NCBI GenBank assembly: GCA_016278585.1
Contig: JADQBO010000017.1
Span: forward strand, 1 to 9,470
Source: Desulfosporosinus sp.
GTDB lineage: Bacteria; Bacillota; Desulfitobacteriia; Desulfitobacteriales; Desulfitobacteriaceae
Direction of reading: 5' to 3'
Length of the DNA stretch: 9,470 bases
The notes under the pieces are model-generated. The model saw only the letters and a list, made by a program, of their open reading frames with translations. It ran no database searches and was not told where the DNA came from. Shown here one piece after another: positions 1-7,483 of this stretch. The position numbers and the translations under genes were made by a program. Each line of letters begins with the position of its first letter. Position 1 is the first letter of the stretch.

Positions 1-9
1 TCTTTTCAA
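1..9 (-). CDS. Start of a downstream gene, cut by the window edge (second gene of the TolC-like operon)
   Basis: Only the first three codons are visible: TTG AAA AGA, reading Met-Lys-Arg. The start is supported by a GGAGGT ribosome binding site at 17-22 on the minus strand, seven bases before the TTG. The gene follows the TolC-like gene by about 60 bases with no hairpin terminator between them, so the two are probably co-transcribed. In Firmicutes and proteobacteria a TolC-like gene is often followed by a HlyD/AcrA-type membrane fusion protein and an RND or ABC transporter. A Lys/Arg-rich start would fit a signal or membrane anchor. The product itself cannot be identified from three codons, so the function is only a contextual guess. 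Confidence 0.5.
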
Positions 10-69
10 GTTAGACACCTCCGTGCTATTTCTTTGCTCAAACTTTTAGTGCTGATCGGAACAAACCCT

Positions 70-1185
70 TTATCGTGGAATACTTAAGGGAATAAACCCA
101 ATGCCACACGCTGAATCCATCGTAGTCTGCATTAACCAAGCATCTAATTGTGCATTTTTATAATTAATGTCTGCTTGAGCTTTTGCTACTTTTGCATTAT
201 CAAACTCTAGTAAGGAGATCTGAGAATTCGAATATTTGATATCCGCTGCTTCATAATTAAGCAAGGCTTGATCATAAAGAGATTTCTTAGATTCCATATT
301 TTTCATGACGCTTTCTAGAGTCTTGTAGAGATCGGTAACATCCTGCTGAACCGTTATTTTGGCAAGTTCTAAATCGTTTTGGGCACTTTTTATGGCATGC
401 TCTTGTTTCTGCACGTAGAATTCATAATCTGTTGGTATTGCTGCCTTGCCATACTCATATTGCTTTTTCTTGGTATCGAGTGTACCCTGGGCATTAATTA
501 TGTCCGCTCGATTGGCTAAAGCCAGAGAAACATACTCATTTAATGGCTTTATCTGAGCTGCCGGGGTTATGTTATAATCTTGAAGTGTCGAATATTGTTT
601 CGTTAGATCTTCACCCATCATCTTGTTGATGGACAAGGACGCCGAGTTAAAACTCTTCTGAGCACTGTCATATCGATATTGGGCTTTAAGATAAGCGATT
701 TCTCCTAATCTGAACTGGGATTGGGAAACCATGCCTAAGGTATGTTGAAGACGAGCTTTTCTATACTCGGCGTCTCGACCATTCATGAGGCCTTGTTGTA
801 TATCCAAGGCATAATCTTCTTTCAAGAGGTTAACATAGGCATTGTAAGCAGAGAGACGTACCGCATTAGTTACTAATAATTGTTCATTAGTAGCTTGTGT
901 CAACATAGTTTCAAATTCAATTGGCAAAAGAATAGCTTTTTGCACCATTTCATATGAATTTTGATAACGCAAACCACCTCTGATGCTATTAGCTAATCCT
1001 GTCATATCTGCGTAGTTTTTCTGAGCTTGAGTTACCTGCCTATTTATTGATTGAACGGATTGAGAATTTTTTATCGACTCTATGGCAACTTTTTCTATGT
1101 CGAGAGTGTCGCCTGCTGCCGTCACTGTATTCGCTAAAACAAGCAACATCAAAACTACCATCAAAATCGATATTCCTTTTTTCAC
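70..1185 (-). CDS. TolC/OEP-family efflux-type protein, secreted, 371 aa
   Basis: Likely the outer channel-like partner of an efflux or export system. The first ~24 residues form a signal peptide (MKKG, a hydrophobic stretch, then TVTAA before the likely cleavage site). The mature protein consists of long amphipathic coiled-coil helices in two repeats, about residues 33-200 and 215-350, typical of the outer membrane efflux protein family (PF02321). Gln, Ala, Asn and Lys dominate, with segments such as ARLQHTLGMVSQSQF and NSQISLLEFDNAK that are characteristic of OEP repeats. At 371 residues it is shorter than E. coli TolC (about 470 mature). The place in repeat 2 where TolC has a long beta-strand insert is only ~15 residues (about 246-260). 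The start is taken as GTG at 1185 because AAAGGAGG lies seven bases upstream; an in-frame TTG at 1209 would swallow that RBS. A TetR-type palindrome lies just upstream, and another gene begins about 60 bases downstream. The family call is firm; the substrate is unknown. Confidence 0.85.
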   Translation of the reverse strand: MKKGISILMVVLMLLVLANTVTAAGDTLDIEKVAIESIKNSQSVQSINRQVTQAQKNYADMTGLANSIRGGLRYQNSYEMVQKAILLPIEFETMLTQATNEQLLVTNAVRLSAYNAYVNLLKEDYALDIQQGLMNGRDAEYRKARLQHTLGMVSQSQFRLGEIAYLKAQYRYDSAQKSFNSASLSINKMMGEDLTKQYSTLQDYNITPAAQIKPLNEYVSLALANRADIINAQGTLDTKKKQYEYGKAAIPTDYEFYVQKQEHAIKSAQNDLELAKITVQQDVTDLYKTLESVMKNMESKKSLYDQALLNYEAADIKYSNSQISLLEFDNAKVAKAQADINYKNAQLDAWLMQTTMDSACGIGFIPLSIPR

Positions 1186-1192
1186 ATAAACT

Positions 1193-1200
1193 CCTCCTTT
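1193..1200 (-). promoter_or_regulatory. Ribosome binding site that fixes the TolC-like start
   Basis: On the minus strand this reads AAAGGAGG, seven bases before GTG at 1185. The longer reading from TTG at 1209 would translate through this site as Lys-Gly-Gly and has no Shine-Dalgarno sequence of its own, so the shorter protein is preferred. Confidence 0.8.
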
Positions 1201-1217
1201 ACTTACCAATTATAAGA

Positions 1218-1232
1218 ACCGACCGTTCGGTC
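1218..1232. promoter_or_regulatory. TetR/AcrR-type palindromic operator upstream of the TolC-like gene
   Basis: The plus strand reads ACCGACCGTTCGGTC. Two overlapping inverted repeats are visible: ACCGA-4-TCGGT (1218-1231) and GACCG-2-CGGTC (1221-1232). GC-rich GACCG/CGGTC palindromes in otherwise AT-rich promoters are typical operators of TetR-family repressors, which commonly control efflux genes. The site lies 33-47 bases before the GTG start, just downstream of one possible -10 (1241-1246) and directly upstream of another (1209-1214), so a bound repressor would block either. No TetR-family regulator gene is in the window; it may lie further left in the operon or elsewhere. The palindrome is direct observation; the repressor family is inference. 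Confidence 0.6.
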
Positions 1233-1240
1233 ACCTATTA

Positions 1241-1269
1241 TTTATACGCTAAATTTCTGAAGAAAACAA
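1241..1269 (-). promoter_or_regulatory. Candidate sigma-A promoter for the TolC-like operon
   Basis: On the minus strand a TTGTTT hexamer (1264-1269) is separated by 17 bases from TATAAA (1241-1246), a reasonable sigma-A-like pair. The transcription start would fall in or next to the palindrome at 1218-1232. A perfect TATAAT also exists at 1209-1214 but has no good -35 at the right distance, so the assignment is tentative. Confidence 0.4.
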
Positions 1270-1376
1270 TCCCTTTGAGAGTTAAATAAAATTTATATTA
1301 ATAATATTAGCTCAAGTTTATGCACACTCTTGTTTTATAGATTCGACACTTTATTCAATTTACCTGTCCCCTTGCT

Positions 1377-1411
1377 TAAAAAAAGGAAAAGGTTACATTA
1401 AACCTTTTCCT
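1377..1411 (-). terminator. Rho-independent terminator after the lipoprotein gene
   Basis: AGGAAAAGGTT (1384-1394) and AACCTTTTCCT (1401-1411) form a perfect 11-bp stem with a six-base loop. On the minus strand the stem is followed by a run of T (the A run at 1378-1384 on the plus strand). It lies about 30 bases past the lipoprotein stop codon and separates that gene from the TolC-like operon. Confidence 0.85.
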
Positions 1412-1441
1412 AGAACACAGCATTAGAGATGCCTATAGTTT

Positions 1442-1876
1442 TCATGGCTTATACTCAATAGAATCGGTTGTTTTTCCATCGATGACAACTTGGGTAGTAA
1501 TCTGTTGATTCGGGTAACTGACCTTCAATTGAGTCAAAAACTCATTAGCCAGATTATGGGCATAATCCTTGGCAACTCCGTTCTTGAACGTAATGTCCCC
1601 GTAGACCATTCCTTGTTGCTCGTAGATTTGAGTACCTAAGACATCCTTTTGATCCATAATTTGTTTGGAAACCTCTGTATTAGCAGTGACTAAGGGGGTT
1701 CCTTCAGGGATTGGAGTCAGACGGACTTCTTTAGAATCAGCGTCTGAGTTCTGTTTAGTGTTACTAGACGGAGTCTGATTATCCGTCTTTGGTTGTGGTG
1801 TTTTGCTAGTGCCACATCCTACAAGTGTTAAGCCTAATACAGAAATTATTAATATCACAATTATCTTTCTTAACAA
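1442..1876 (-). CDS. Small lipoprotein of unknown function, 144 aa
   Basis: The N-terminus is a lipoprotein signal peptide: MLRK, a hydrophobic run of Ile, Val and Leu, then the lipobox LVGC with Cys21 as the expected lipidation site. Residues 22-50 are a flexible linker rich in Thr, Pro, Gln, Asn, Ser and Lys, as is common between a lipid anchor and a folded domain outside the membrane. The remaining ~90 residues (about 52-144) look like one small alpha/beta domain: a short beta stretch, a helical part around KDYAHNLANEFLTQLK, and two strands around QQITTQVVIDGK. I do not recognise a named domain. The start is TTG at 1876, supported by AAGGAG at 1884-1889 with seven-base spacing. The gene has its own promoter-like sequence and a strong terminator, so it appears monocistronic. 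Lipidation and surface location are well supported; the role is unknown. Confidence 0.85.
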   Translation of the reverse strand: MLRKIIVILIISVLGLTLVGCGTSKTPQPKTDNQTPSSNTKQNSDADSKEVRLTPIPEGTPLVTANTEVSKQIMDQKDVLGTQIYEQQGMVYGDITFKNGVAKDYAHNLANEFLTQLKVSYPNQQITTQVVIDGKTTDSIEYKP

Positions 1877-1933
1877 GTAATCACTCCTTCTCTAAATAAT
1901 TTGTTTGATACGATGTCTCGGTACTTAAGACGC

Positions 1934-1961
1934 ATTATATCATTAACTCATGCAGCTTCAA
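1934..1961 (-). promoter_or_regulatory. Candidate sigma-A promoter of the lipoprotein gene
   Basis: On the minus strand TTGAAG (1956-1961) and a perfect TATAAT (1934-1939) are separated by 16 bases. The pair lies about 60 bases before the TTG start and just after the terminator of the large surface-protein gene, so it fits an independent promoter. Confidence 0.5.
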
Positions 1962-1982
1962 AATTTACTTACTTAGCGACCC

Positions 1983-2037
1983 AAATAAAAAGAGACCCTA
2001 ACGACTTGGAATTGTAATTCCTCATCTGTTAGGATCT
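1983..2037 (-). terminator. Rho-independent terminator after the large surface-protein gene
   Basis: The arms at 1993-2002 (AGACCCTAAC) and 2028-2037 (GTTAGGATCT) pair over ten bases with one G-U pair in the RNA. Within the loop, GGAATT and AATTCC can form an inner stem. On the minus strand the hairpin is followed by TTTTTATTT (1983-1991). It lies about 40 bases past the stop at 2075. Confidence 0.8.
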
Positions 2038-2074
2038 ATTTAGTTAAGTTTATTACCAACAATTATCTACGATG

Positions 2075-5000
2075 TTAGGGTTCAACCACAAACAATGCTG
2101 TGCTAATGTTATAGCTATTGGCCGCAGCATTTTTAGAAATCGCCACAACATACTCACCATAAGTATAACTTACTATGGCAGTTACTGTTGGATTATTTAC
2201 TGCTGCTGTTACGACTGCTTGCACTGCCTGCGTCTTCAGGCTCTGGTCATTAACATCTGCCACTACCAAGTTCGTATAATCCGCGTGGGAAATTGCAGTT
2301 AAAGCTGCTGTTACATCAGCCTCATCCGTACTTATATTTAGGTTAAACGCCGCACTTGTTGTCGCACCTGCATAATCGGTCACTCTTATCGTGAATGTAA
2401 ACGCTCCAGGTGTCGTTGCTGTCCCTGACAGCATTCCACTCATTGCATTCAGAGTAATTCCCGCTGGAGTTGTTCCACTGGTTACCGCATAAGTGTACGG
2501 ACTTGTTCCGCCCATTGCCGCTATGCTTACCGAGTAGTTTACTCCCAGGGTTCCATTTGGTAGCGCGGCCCCTGTGAGGGTTAATTGTGGTGGTAATGGT
2601 GAACTTATATTCAGGTTAAATGCCGCACTTGTTGTCACACCTGCGTAATCGGTTACTCTTACCGTGAATGTGAACGCTCCGGGTGTCGTTGCTGTCCCTG
2701 ATAGCATTCCAGTCGTTGCATTCAGAGTGATTCCCGCTGGAGTTGTTCCACTGGTTACCGCATAAGTGTACGGACTGGTTCCGCCCATCGCCGTTATGCT
2801 TGCCGAGTAGCTCACTCCCAGGGTTCCATTTGGCAGAGTGTTCGTTGTGATACTTAAATTCGATGATGGAATTTGATAAGCTGGAATCACTATTGACACG
2901 GTTTTGTAAACAGTTGTGCCATTGGTTTTAGCAATCGAGATCAGAACATTCGCAGTAACGTCACTATTCCCATATGTGATATCACCATTAGTCGCTGATA
3001 CTTGTGTGTTGTCGCTACTTTCGACCCCTAGTATGACGTTTGTAGTTGATATTCCTACAGTAGCGTTTAACATAGAGAGTACGTTAGTGTCTGCTCCTTC
3101 TGATGGATATAAAGCGTTAGGAATCAAATTTAAAGCCTTTGCAATGTCTTTATTTGCTTGTTCCTCTGGTGTAAGGACTCGCTGTTCTAGAAACTCCGAA
3201 ATTGCATTGCTTAAGTTGAGTTCTGCATTCTGCACTTCCTGTGCAGTAGCATCCACCTTGTCTACGACCGTTTGAGCTGTTTGAACTGCATTGTTAAGAG
3301 CATCTTTAGCAGCTTGAGGATAGTTTCCTGGTTGCTCGCCAACAGTCATGTTCGCGATTAGTTGATTTGCCTCTGCAATTTTAGCTACTAATTCATTCTT
3401 AAGAATATAAGCCATTTGATTTATTGCATTGACGACTATATTACTTCCATTCTCACTAACTTGCATTTCAAACACAATCCAGTAACGTTCATTCCCTTCC
3501 CCAGTAGGAACATTGAATGTTTGACTTGGGGTATTACTCCCACTATCAAAGATTTTAACAGTTGCTCCTGATTCTCTTAGGGTACCAACGCCGGAGTAAT
3601 GGTGAACATAGAATCTATAAACTCCATCAACAAGACGCCTAATTGTAGTAGTTTCCGGACCATAAGATTGCGTATCATCCCAGTCCAAGTCTGCATAAAC
3701 TACACCGTCTACACTGTATTGTTTATCCGCATACCAAGTATGGAATGGTCCCGGTCCAGTCAGATGGGAATCCTCGTCCTGAGGATTCTGACCCCAAGTA
3801 AGCATTATCTTAACTTCATTGATACCGGCCGCTCTGATAGCCGTTTCGTTCTGTAGGGGTAGATATTCATCGGTAGGTGCATTTGCTATCATGTATGAGG
3901 TGACAAGGCCGGGCCCAGATATTTCCCCGGTATACATACCCGCTGGTAAGGCTATGGAATAGTACCCGAATTTCCCTGTTGTTGTTTGACCAACAACGTC
4001 TCCGCTTGTTGTTCCAGTTCCATTCCTAAACTCAATTATGGCTCCCTCAATACCGACGTTTGAAACGTCGGTGATTCGTCCACCAAAACCATTGGCAATA
4101 ATAACAGTTGCAGTTTTCGTTTCACCAGAAACTTTAGTCGATGTCGAGCTAGGAGCGACGCTGATAACTAAGCTTTTGCCAAGGTTTGGGCCTAAAGTCA
4201 AAGGCTTAAAACTAAAACGGCCACGTACGTTATCAAAATTTAAATATTCTAGTTCAACAGGGGAACCATTTAGTTGAGTAGAATTATCATACAGTGCCGC
4301 ACTAACAACAAAATCAGCTGCTGTTAAATCTGCTACAAACGAGTTCAGTCTAAGTTTTATAGAGGACTGAGTCGCTTCGATGCTTGTTATTGAAGCGGAA
4401 GTACTGTTTGAGTAACTTTCATTTACTACTTCCGAATTAATTCTAACACTCGACTGATTATCCAACACTAAGTTTTGTGGCCGTTGAGAAATAGTCGAAC
4501 CGTTAGCATTGATTTGAGCAGTATTGATATTACCCGTCCATGTATCTCCAAAAACGGTGGCTGTAGCATTTAGGACTAATGTACGAATATCCGTTGCTCC
4601 ATCTAATTGAATTCTGACATTAGTTGCTCTAGAATTTACAGTTTCAAAATTGCCGAGCAACTGTACAGTCCCCTGAAGCGCCTCAGATATTGTTACATTA
4701 TTTATACCTTGAGCATTGTGACCTAGGAGGCTGGCATCAATCCTAGTAGGGGTTTCAAGCTGAACTTCAGTGACGCTTGTACTACCTTCTACAACAATCC
4801 GAATAATACCATTATTTTTGTTGACAATTACGGTTAGTAATACAGAGTTCGTAAAGTGGATACTATTTTCTCCACCACCTTTTACGACCGTGTCTCCTAA
4901 GACTGTAACTCCTTCAACTATTGCATCTCCATCTCCAATCCCTTCACCTAAGACAAGGTCACCAGTGATTGTCGAATTTTTTAGAGTGGTCCCCGTGACA

Positions 5001-6910
5001 TTAACCGAAACATTCCCTGTTATCGTATGAGTGTTTCCATTCAAAGTAATAGCACGGTTAATATCTAAGGCACTACTTCCAAGGTCGATGTTAGAACCTA
5101 AAGTAATTGTCTCGTTCCCAGAAGCAACAGCAGCCAATAAAGCTTGTGCATTATTTACTACACCACTATCCTGATTGCTGTCATTAGAGTTGTTTGTGTT
5201 ACCTGGTCTCCATGAGTTGCCTATGCTTACTGTACTTGGAGCGCCAACGGTTCCACCACCAGTGGGAGTTGTGCCCGTACCTTTGGCATCAAAGTTGAGA
5301 ATTGTAGCAGTAGGTGGCACAATTAGATCAGCTTTAACATTCGTGATAACATTCGTAATTTTAGAGTTATCAGCCAAAGAGACCTTAGCTGGACTGTTTA
5401 CTACTATAGTGTCAAAGACTCCCCTAAGTTCCACTGCTGTAGAATCAGTTTGAGACGAATTGGTTATTTCAACCATTCCCAAGGAGCCTCCGATAACATC
5501 GATAATGGCGGACGACGCAACTACAGTTTTTGTAATGTTAGCGGTTCCAGTCACCTCAACATGAACATTACTGCTACTCGCTACAACCAAAACATTAGCT
5601 GTTACATCTTCCAGTCTGACGCTATCTTGAGCTCCGGAAAGTATAACGATATTTTCCGCCGTTACCTTTTGCAAAGTAGCGCTGCCATTTTTCCCTGGGT
5701 CAACAAAAACTGTTCCTTTAACCGATACGTTATTCAAAGTGGCTTTATCACCTTGAATATAAATACTATAATTTGTTTTAGCATTCTTAACAGTTACATT
5801 TTTGCCTGTTACTTTAAGTATTCCTTTAATATGTTCCAAACTGGCAGCATGCGCGGATCCTTTGCTTGACCCTTCCTGGCTAAGGATCTCCGCAGGGGCT
5901 AGTGTAGCTAGAACACTTGCAGGTACGACTGACTCGCCTCCTAAGCCTACTACATTCGGGGATAGACTTGACTGGGCGAACTTCTTACTCGTTTCTGGAA
6001 ATTGTTTGCCTGCCAAAAGGATGGGTGAGTTAGTTCTGGCAGCTAAGGGTGCGCCAGCTAAGGCATCGACCAGTGTTTCGCCGTTGGCAACGTAAGTATT
6101 CTTGTTCTTAAATACCCCGGCAAATTGCTTGAGCACTTCAATGTTGGTGTCATACTGGGTTTGCCCGGAATAACGCTGGACAGTTCCTGGTATTTGCATC
6201 TTTGCAGCTTCGCTAAGTACTGAGGTTCCGCCGATGACATAAGTTTTAGTGAGGTCTGCTTTAATTCCATCTAAATAGGTTTTCACATAGCTTGAAAGTG
6301 GACCTCCACTGGTATAAAGAATAGGCATACCCTGAGCCCCGGCGATGGGGGCTATAGATAGGGCATCTGAGCCCGCTCCACCCGTTACTACAACTTTGCT
6401 TATTTTAACCCCTTGATTAGCCATCTCTTTGGCAATATTCACCGATGTCTCAGAAGCATTCATTCCTCCGAGAGCTTTAACCTCTGTTACCGTGGTTATG
6501 CCTTTGACCTCATCAATAACATTTTGTTTGATGACTGCAGTGCCGCTAGTTACATAGACCTTCTTGACCTTTAGTCTGGTAAGTTGCTCTTTGGCACTTT
6601 TGTTTAGTGCGTAGCCCTCCGTTAGAATGATTGGTGCATCAAGTTTAGCTGCTAAAGGTCCTGCAGCCAGGGCATCAATTAGATTTGAAGGCATACCAGC
6701 CGCCAAAATGGCATAATCAGAAGTTCCACCCCAACCACTTTGGGCAATCTTGGCTGCTGTTTCATACTGGTCATAACCATAAATACTGGTTGTGGTTGAT
6801 TCTGTCTGTGCTGCGGATGCCGCTGCTGCTGAGATCGGAGAAAATATAGTAGCCAAGGTACAACATACGGCTAGTCCTCCAATTAGCAGGTTCTTTTTTA
6901 ATCCATGCAC
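2075..6910 (-). CDS. Large secreted modular surface protein anchored by three CWB2 repeats, 1611 aa
   Basis: Residues 1-~34 are a signal peptide (LKKN, hydrophobic core, Ala-rich end). Residues ~42-340 hold three cell wall binding 2 repeats (PF04122): YGYDQYETAAKIAQ, a second starting near 148, and RYSGQTQYDTN near 246, with the typical PIILTEG, PILYTSGG and PILLAGK segments. In clostridial proteins such repeats bind wall polymers non-covalently. Residues ~355-545 and ~585-825 look like right-handed beta-helix strand ladders. Then come an Ig-like domain (~838-940), a carboxypeptidase-regulatory-like domain (~943-1010), a YfaP/DUF2135-like module (~1030-1160) with DEDSHLTGPG and YADLDWDD, a FIVAR-like helical module (~1168-1243), an S-layer-associated-type domain (~1246-1345) and two putative-Ig repeats (~1352-1437, 1443-1527). 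The last ~84 residues are unrecognised. The start is GTG at 6910, with GAGGAGAG at 6919-6926. The role is probably structural, adhesive or carbohydrate-binding; no catalytic residues are evident. The gene is intact and ends in its own terminator. Confidence 0.88.
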   Translation of the reverse strand: MHGLKKNLLIGGLAVCCTLATIFSPISAAAASAAQTESTTTSIYGYDQYETAAKIAQSGWGGTSDYAILAAGMPSNLIDALAAGPLAAKLDAPIILTEGYALNKSAKEQLTRLKVKKVYVTSGTAVIKQNVIDEVKGITTVTEVKALGGMNASETSVNIAKEMANQGVKISKVVVTGGAGSDALSIAPIAGAQGMPILYTSGGPLSSYVKTYLDGIKADLTKTYVIGGTSVLSEAAKMQIPGTVQRYSGQTQYDTNIEVLKQFAGVFKNKNTYVANGETLVDALAGAPLAARTNSPILLAGKQFPETSKKFAQSSLSPNVVGLGGESVVPASVLATLAPAEILSQEGSSKGSAHAASLEHIKGILKVTGKNVTVKNAKTNYSIYIQGDKATLNNVSVKGTVFVDPGKNGSATLQKVTAENIVILSGAQDSVRLEDVTANVLVVASSSNVHVEVTGTANITKTVVASSAIIDVIGGSLGMVEITNSSQTDSTAVELRGVFDTIVVNSPAKVSLADNSKITNVITNVKADLIVPPTATILNFDAKGTGTTPTGGGTVGAPSTVSIGNSWRPGNTNNSNDSNQDSGVVNNAQALLAAVASGNETITLGSNIDLGSSALDINRAITLNGNTHTITGNVSVNVTGTTLKNSTITGDLVLGEGIGDGDAIVEGVTVLGDTVVKGGGENSIHFTNSVLLTVIVNKNNGIIRIVVEGSTSVTEVQLETPTRIDASLLGHNAQGINNVTISEALQGTVQLLGNFETVNSRATNVRIQLDGATDIRTLVLNATATVFGDTWTGNINTAQINANGSTISQRPQNLVLDNQSSVRINSEVVNESYSNSTSASITSIEATQSSIKLRLNSFVADLTAADFVVSAALYDNSTQLNGSPVELEYLNFDNVRGRFSFKPLTLGPNLGKSLVISVAPSSTSTKVSGETKTATVIIANGFGGRITDVSNVGIEGAIIEFRNGTGTTSGDVVGQTTTGKFGYYSIALPAGMYTGEISGPGLVTSYMIANAPTDEYLPLQNETAIRAAGINEVKIMLTWGQNPQDEDSHLTGPGPFHTWYADKQYSVDGVVYADLDWDDTQSYGPETTTIRRLVDGVYRFYVHHYSGVGTLRESGATVKIFDSGSNTPSQTFNVPTGEGNERYWIVFEMQVSENGSNIVVNAINQMAYILKNELVAKIAEANQLIANMTVGEQPGNYPQAAKDALNNAVQTAQTVVDKVDATAQEVQNAELNLSNAISEFLEQRVLTPEEQANKDIAKALNLIPNALYPSEGADTNVLSMLNATVGISTTNVILGVESSDNTQVSATNGDITYGNSDVTANVLISIAKTNGTTVYKTVSIVIPAYQIPSSNLSITTNTLPNGTLGVSYSASITAMGGTSPYTYAVTSGTTPAGITLNATTGMLSGTATTPGAFTFTVRVTDYAGVTTSAAFNLNISSPLPPQLTLTGAALPNGTLGVNYSVSIAAMGGTSPYTYAVTSGTTPAGITLNAMSGMLSGTATTPGAFTFTIRVTDYAGATTSAAFNLNISTDEADVTAALTAISHADYTNLVVADVNDQSLKTQAVQAVVTAAVNNPTVTAIVSYTYGEYVVAISKNAAANSYNISTALFVVEP
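2331..2838 (-). repeat. 273-bp tandem repeat coding two putative-Ig domains
   Basis: Two copies, 2331-2565 and 2604-2838, are offset by exactly 273 bases (91 codons). I counted 19 mismatches over 233 aligned positions, about 92% identity, mostly transitions. Both copies encode a He_PIG-type putative-Ig domain with the same stretch GGTSPYTYAVTSGTTPAGIT. The linkers between copies differ. This indicates a fairly recent in-frame duplication inside the surface-protein gene. Confidence 0.92.
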
Positions 6911-7375
6911 TAATCCATCTCTCCTCTTCGTTTCCGTGAAAATCTATCACTTACCCTGCCTATTTCTCTACTTCGATTTCCCCCCTCTCGCCCAAACACA
7001 TTGACCATCGAACAATTGTGACTACCTTGTCTTTGTGCTCTTTTTTATAAACTAGGCTTTTCCCCGTCAGATAGGTATTTAGTCATGTCTTGATGGGAAA
7101 AATGACCTAAGAAAATATTACTTCTATGTAAAAAAAAATATACCTTGTAACTTAGTATATTTTTTTCACCTAATATTTTACATAAAATTTATTTTAGTGC
7201 GTTTTTATTGTAAATTTAGATTACATATTACAATATTTAACATGTAAATTGTTGTTTTTATTAGAATTTATATTTATTTCATAAGGTATAAAAACTGGTG
7301 TATCGTACATTTTGAAAATAGTAGTAAGCTTGGACTAAATAGCATCGTGAAAAAACTTCCTAACTCTGGTTTAAT
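6911..7375. other. Long non-coding leader region upstream of the surface-protein gene
   Basis: No convincing gene is seen on either strand. The part next to the gene (6911-7070) carries the RBS and an untranslated leader of mixed composition. From about 7100 to 7320 the sequence is extremely AT-rich by eye. It contains a perfect 12-bp AT-only-core inverted repeat (AAAAAAATATAC at 7132-7143, GTATATTTTTTT at 7155-7166) and an imperfect one (TTAGTCAT at 7079-7086 with ATGACCTAA at 7102-7110). I could not find a well-spaced -35/-10 pair, nor match the leader to a known riboswitch class. The promoter of the surface-protein gene probably lies in this region. Confidence 0.5.
7132..7166. repeat. AT-rich inverted repeat in the leader region
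   Basis: A perfect 12-bp stem (7132-7143 with 7155-7166) flanks an 11-base loop. It consists almost only of A and T, so the stem is weak. It is not followed by a separate T run outside the stem, so it is not a good terminator. It could be an upstream curved-DNA element or simple AT-rich sequence. Confidence 0.45.
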
Positions 7376-7477
7376 ATGAGCATCATAGAAACTGCTAAAG
7401 CCAATGGGGTAGATCCTTATTCAATAGCCGTAAATCAGGGAAAATTTTTTGGACCACGCATTTGTTCCACCGCTTAA
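7376..7477 (+). pseudogene. Remnant of the C-terminus of an IS66-family transposase
   Basis: The plus strand reads a 33-codon frame that opens with MSIIETAKANGVDPY (7376-7420). This closely resembles the conserved C-terminal segment of IS66-family TnpC transposases, usually of the form YSIIETAKANGLNPY. Upstream in this frame a stop (TAA) lies about 20 bases before the ATG and nothing resembling transposase precedes it. Downstream, after the Tyr, the expected YLKYL-type ending is replaced by an unrelated tail up to TAA at 7475. Only about 14 of the ~500 residues of a normal TnpC remain, so this is a scar and not a working element. No terminal inverted repeats or target duplications were identified. 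The match is from memory of the family; its shortness keeps confidence moderate. Confidence 0.5.
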
Positions 7478-7483
7478 AATAGT

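Noticed and set aside
1186..1209. Longer TolC-like reading from TTG at 1209
   Set aside because: It would translate through the AAAGGAGG Shine-Dalgarno and has no RBS of its own; GTG at 1185 has ideal spacing and a normal signal peptide.
1047..1289. Plus-strand open frame of 80 codons
   Set aside because: It overlaps the signal peptide end of the TolC-like gene and its promoter, has no RBS and no recognisable protein character.
2331..2838. Tandem repeat as a CRISPR-like or mobile repeat
   Set aside because: There are only two long copies, both in frame and encoding a protein domain; there are no spacers or inverted ends.
5175..6095. Several plus-strand open frames within the surface-protein gene
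   Set aside because: They are antisense shadows of a long gene with clear domains; none has an RBS or recognisable product.
6058..6270. Minus-strand 70-codon frame inside the CWB2 region
   Set aside because: It is an out-of-frame shadow of the third CWB2 repeat, which is clearly coded in the main frame.
7021..7110. Possible riboswitch (GACGGGGAAAAGCC and GCACAAAGACAAGG on the minus strand recall parts of the c-di-GMP-I class)
   Set aside because: The conserved GGCAAACC segment is missing and the elements are in the wrong order; no consistent three-stem fold was seen.
7132..7166. AT-rich hairpin as a terminator
   Set aside because: The T run is part of the stem, the stem has almost no G-C pairs, and no gene ends just before it.
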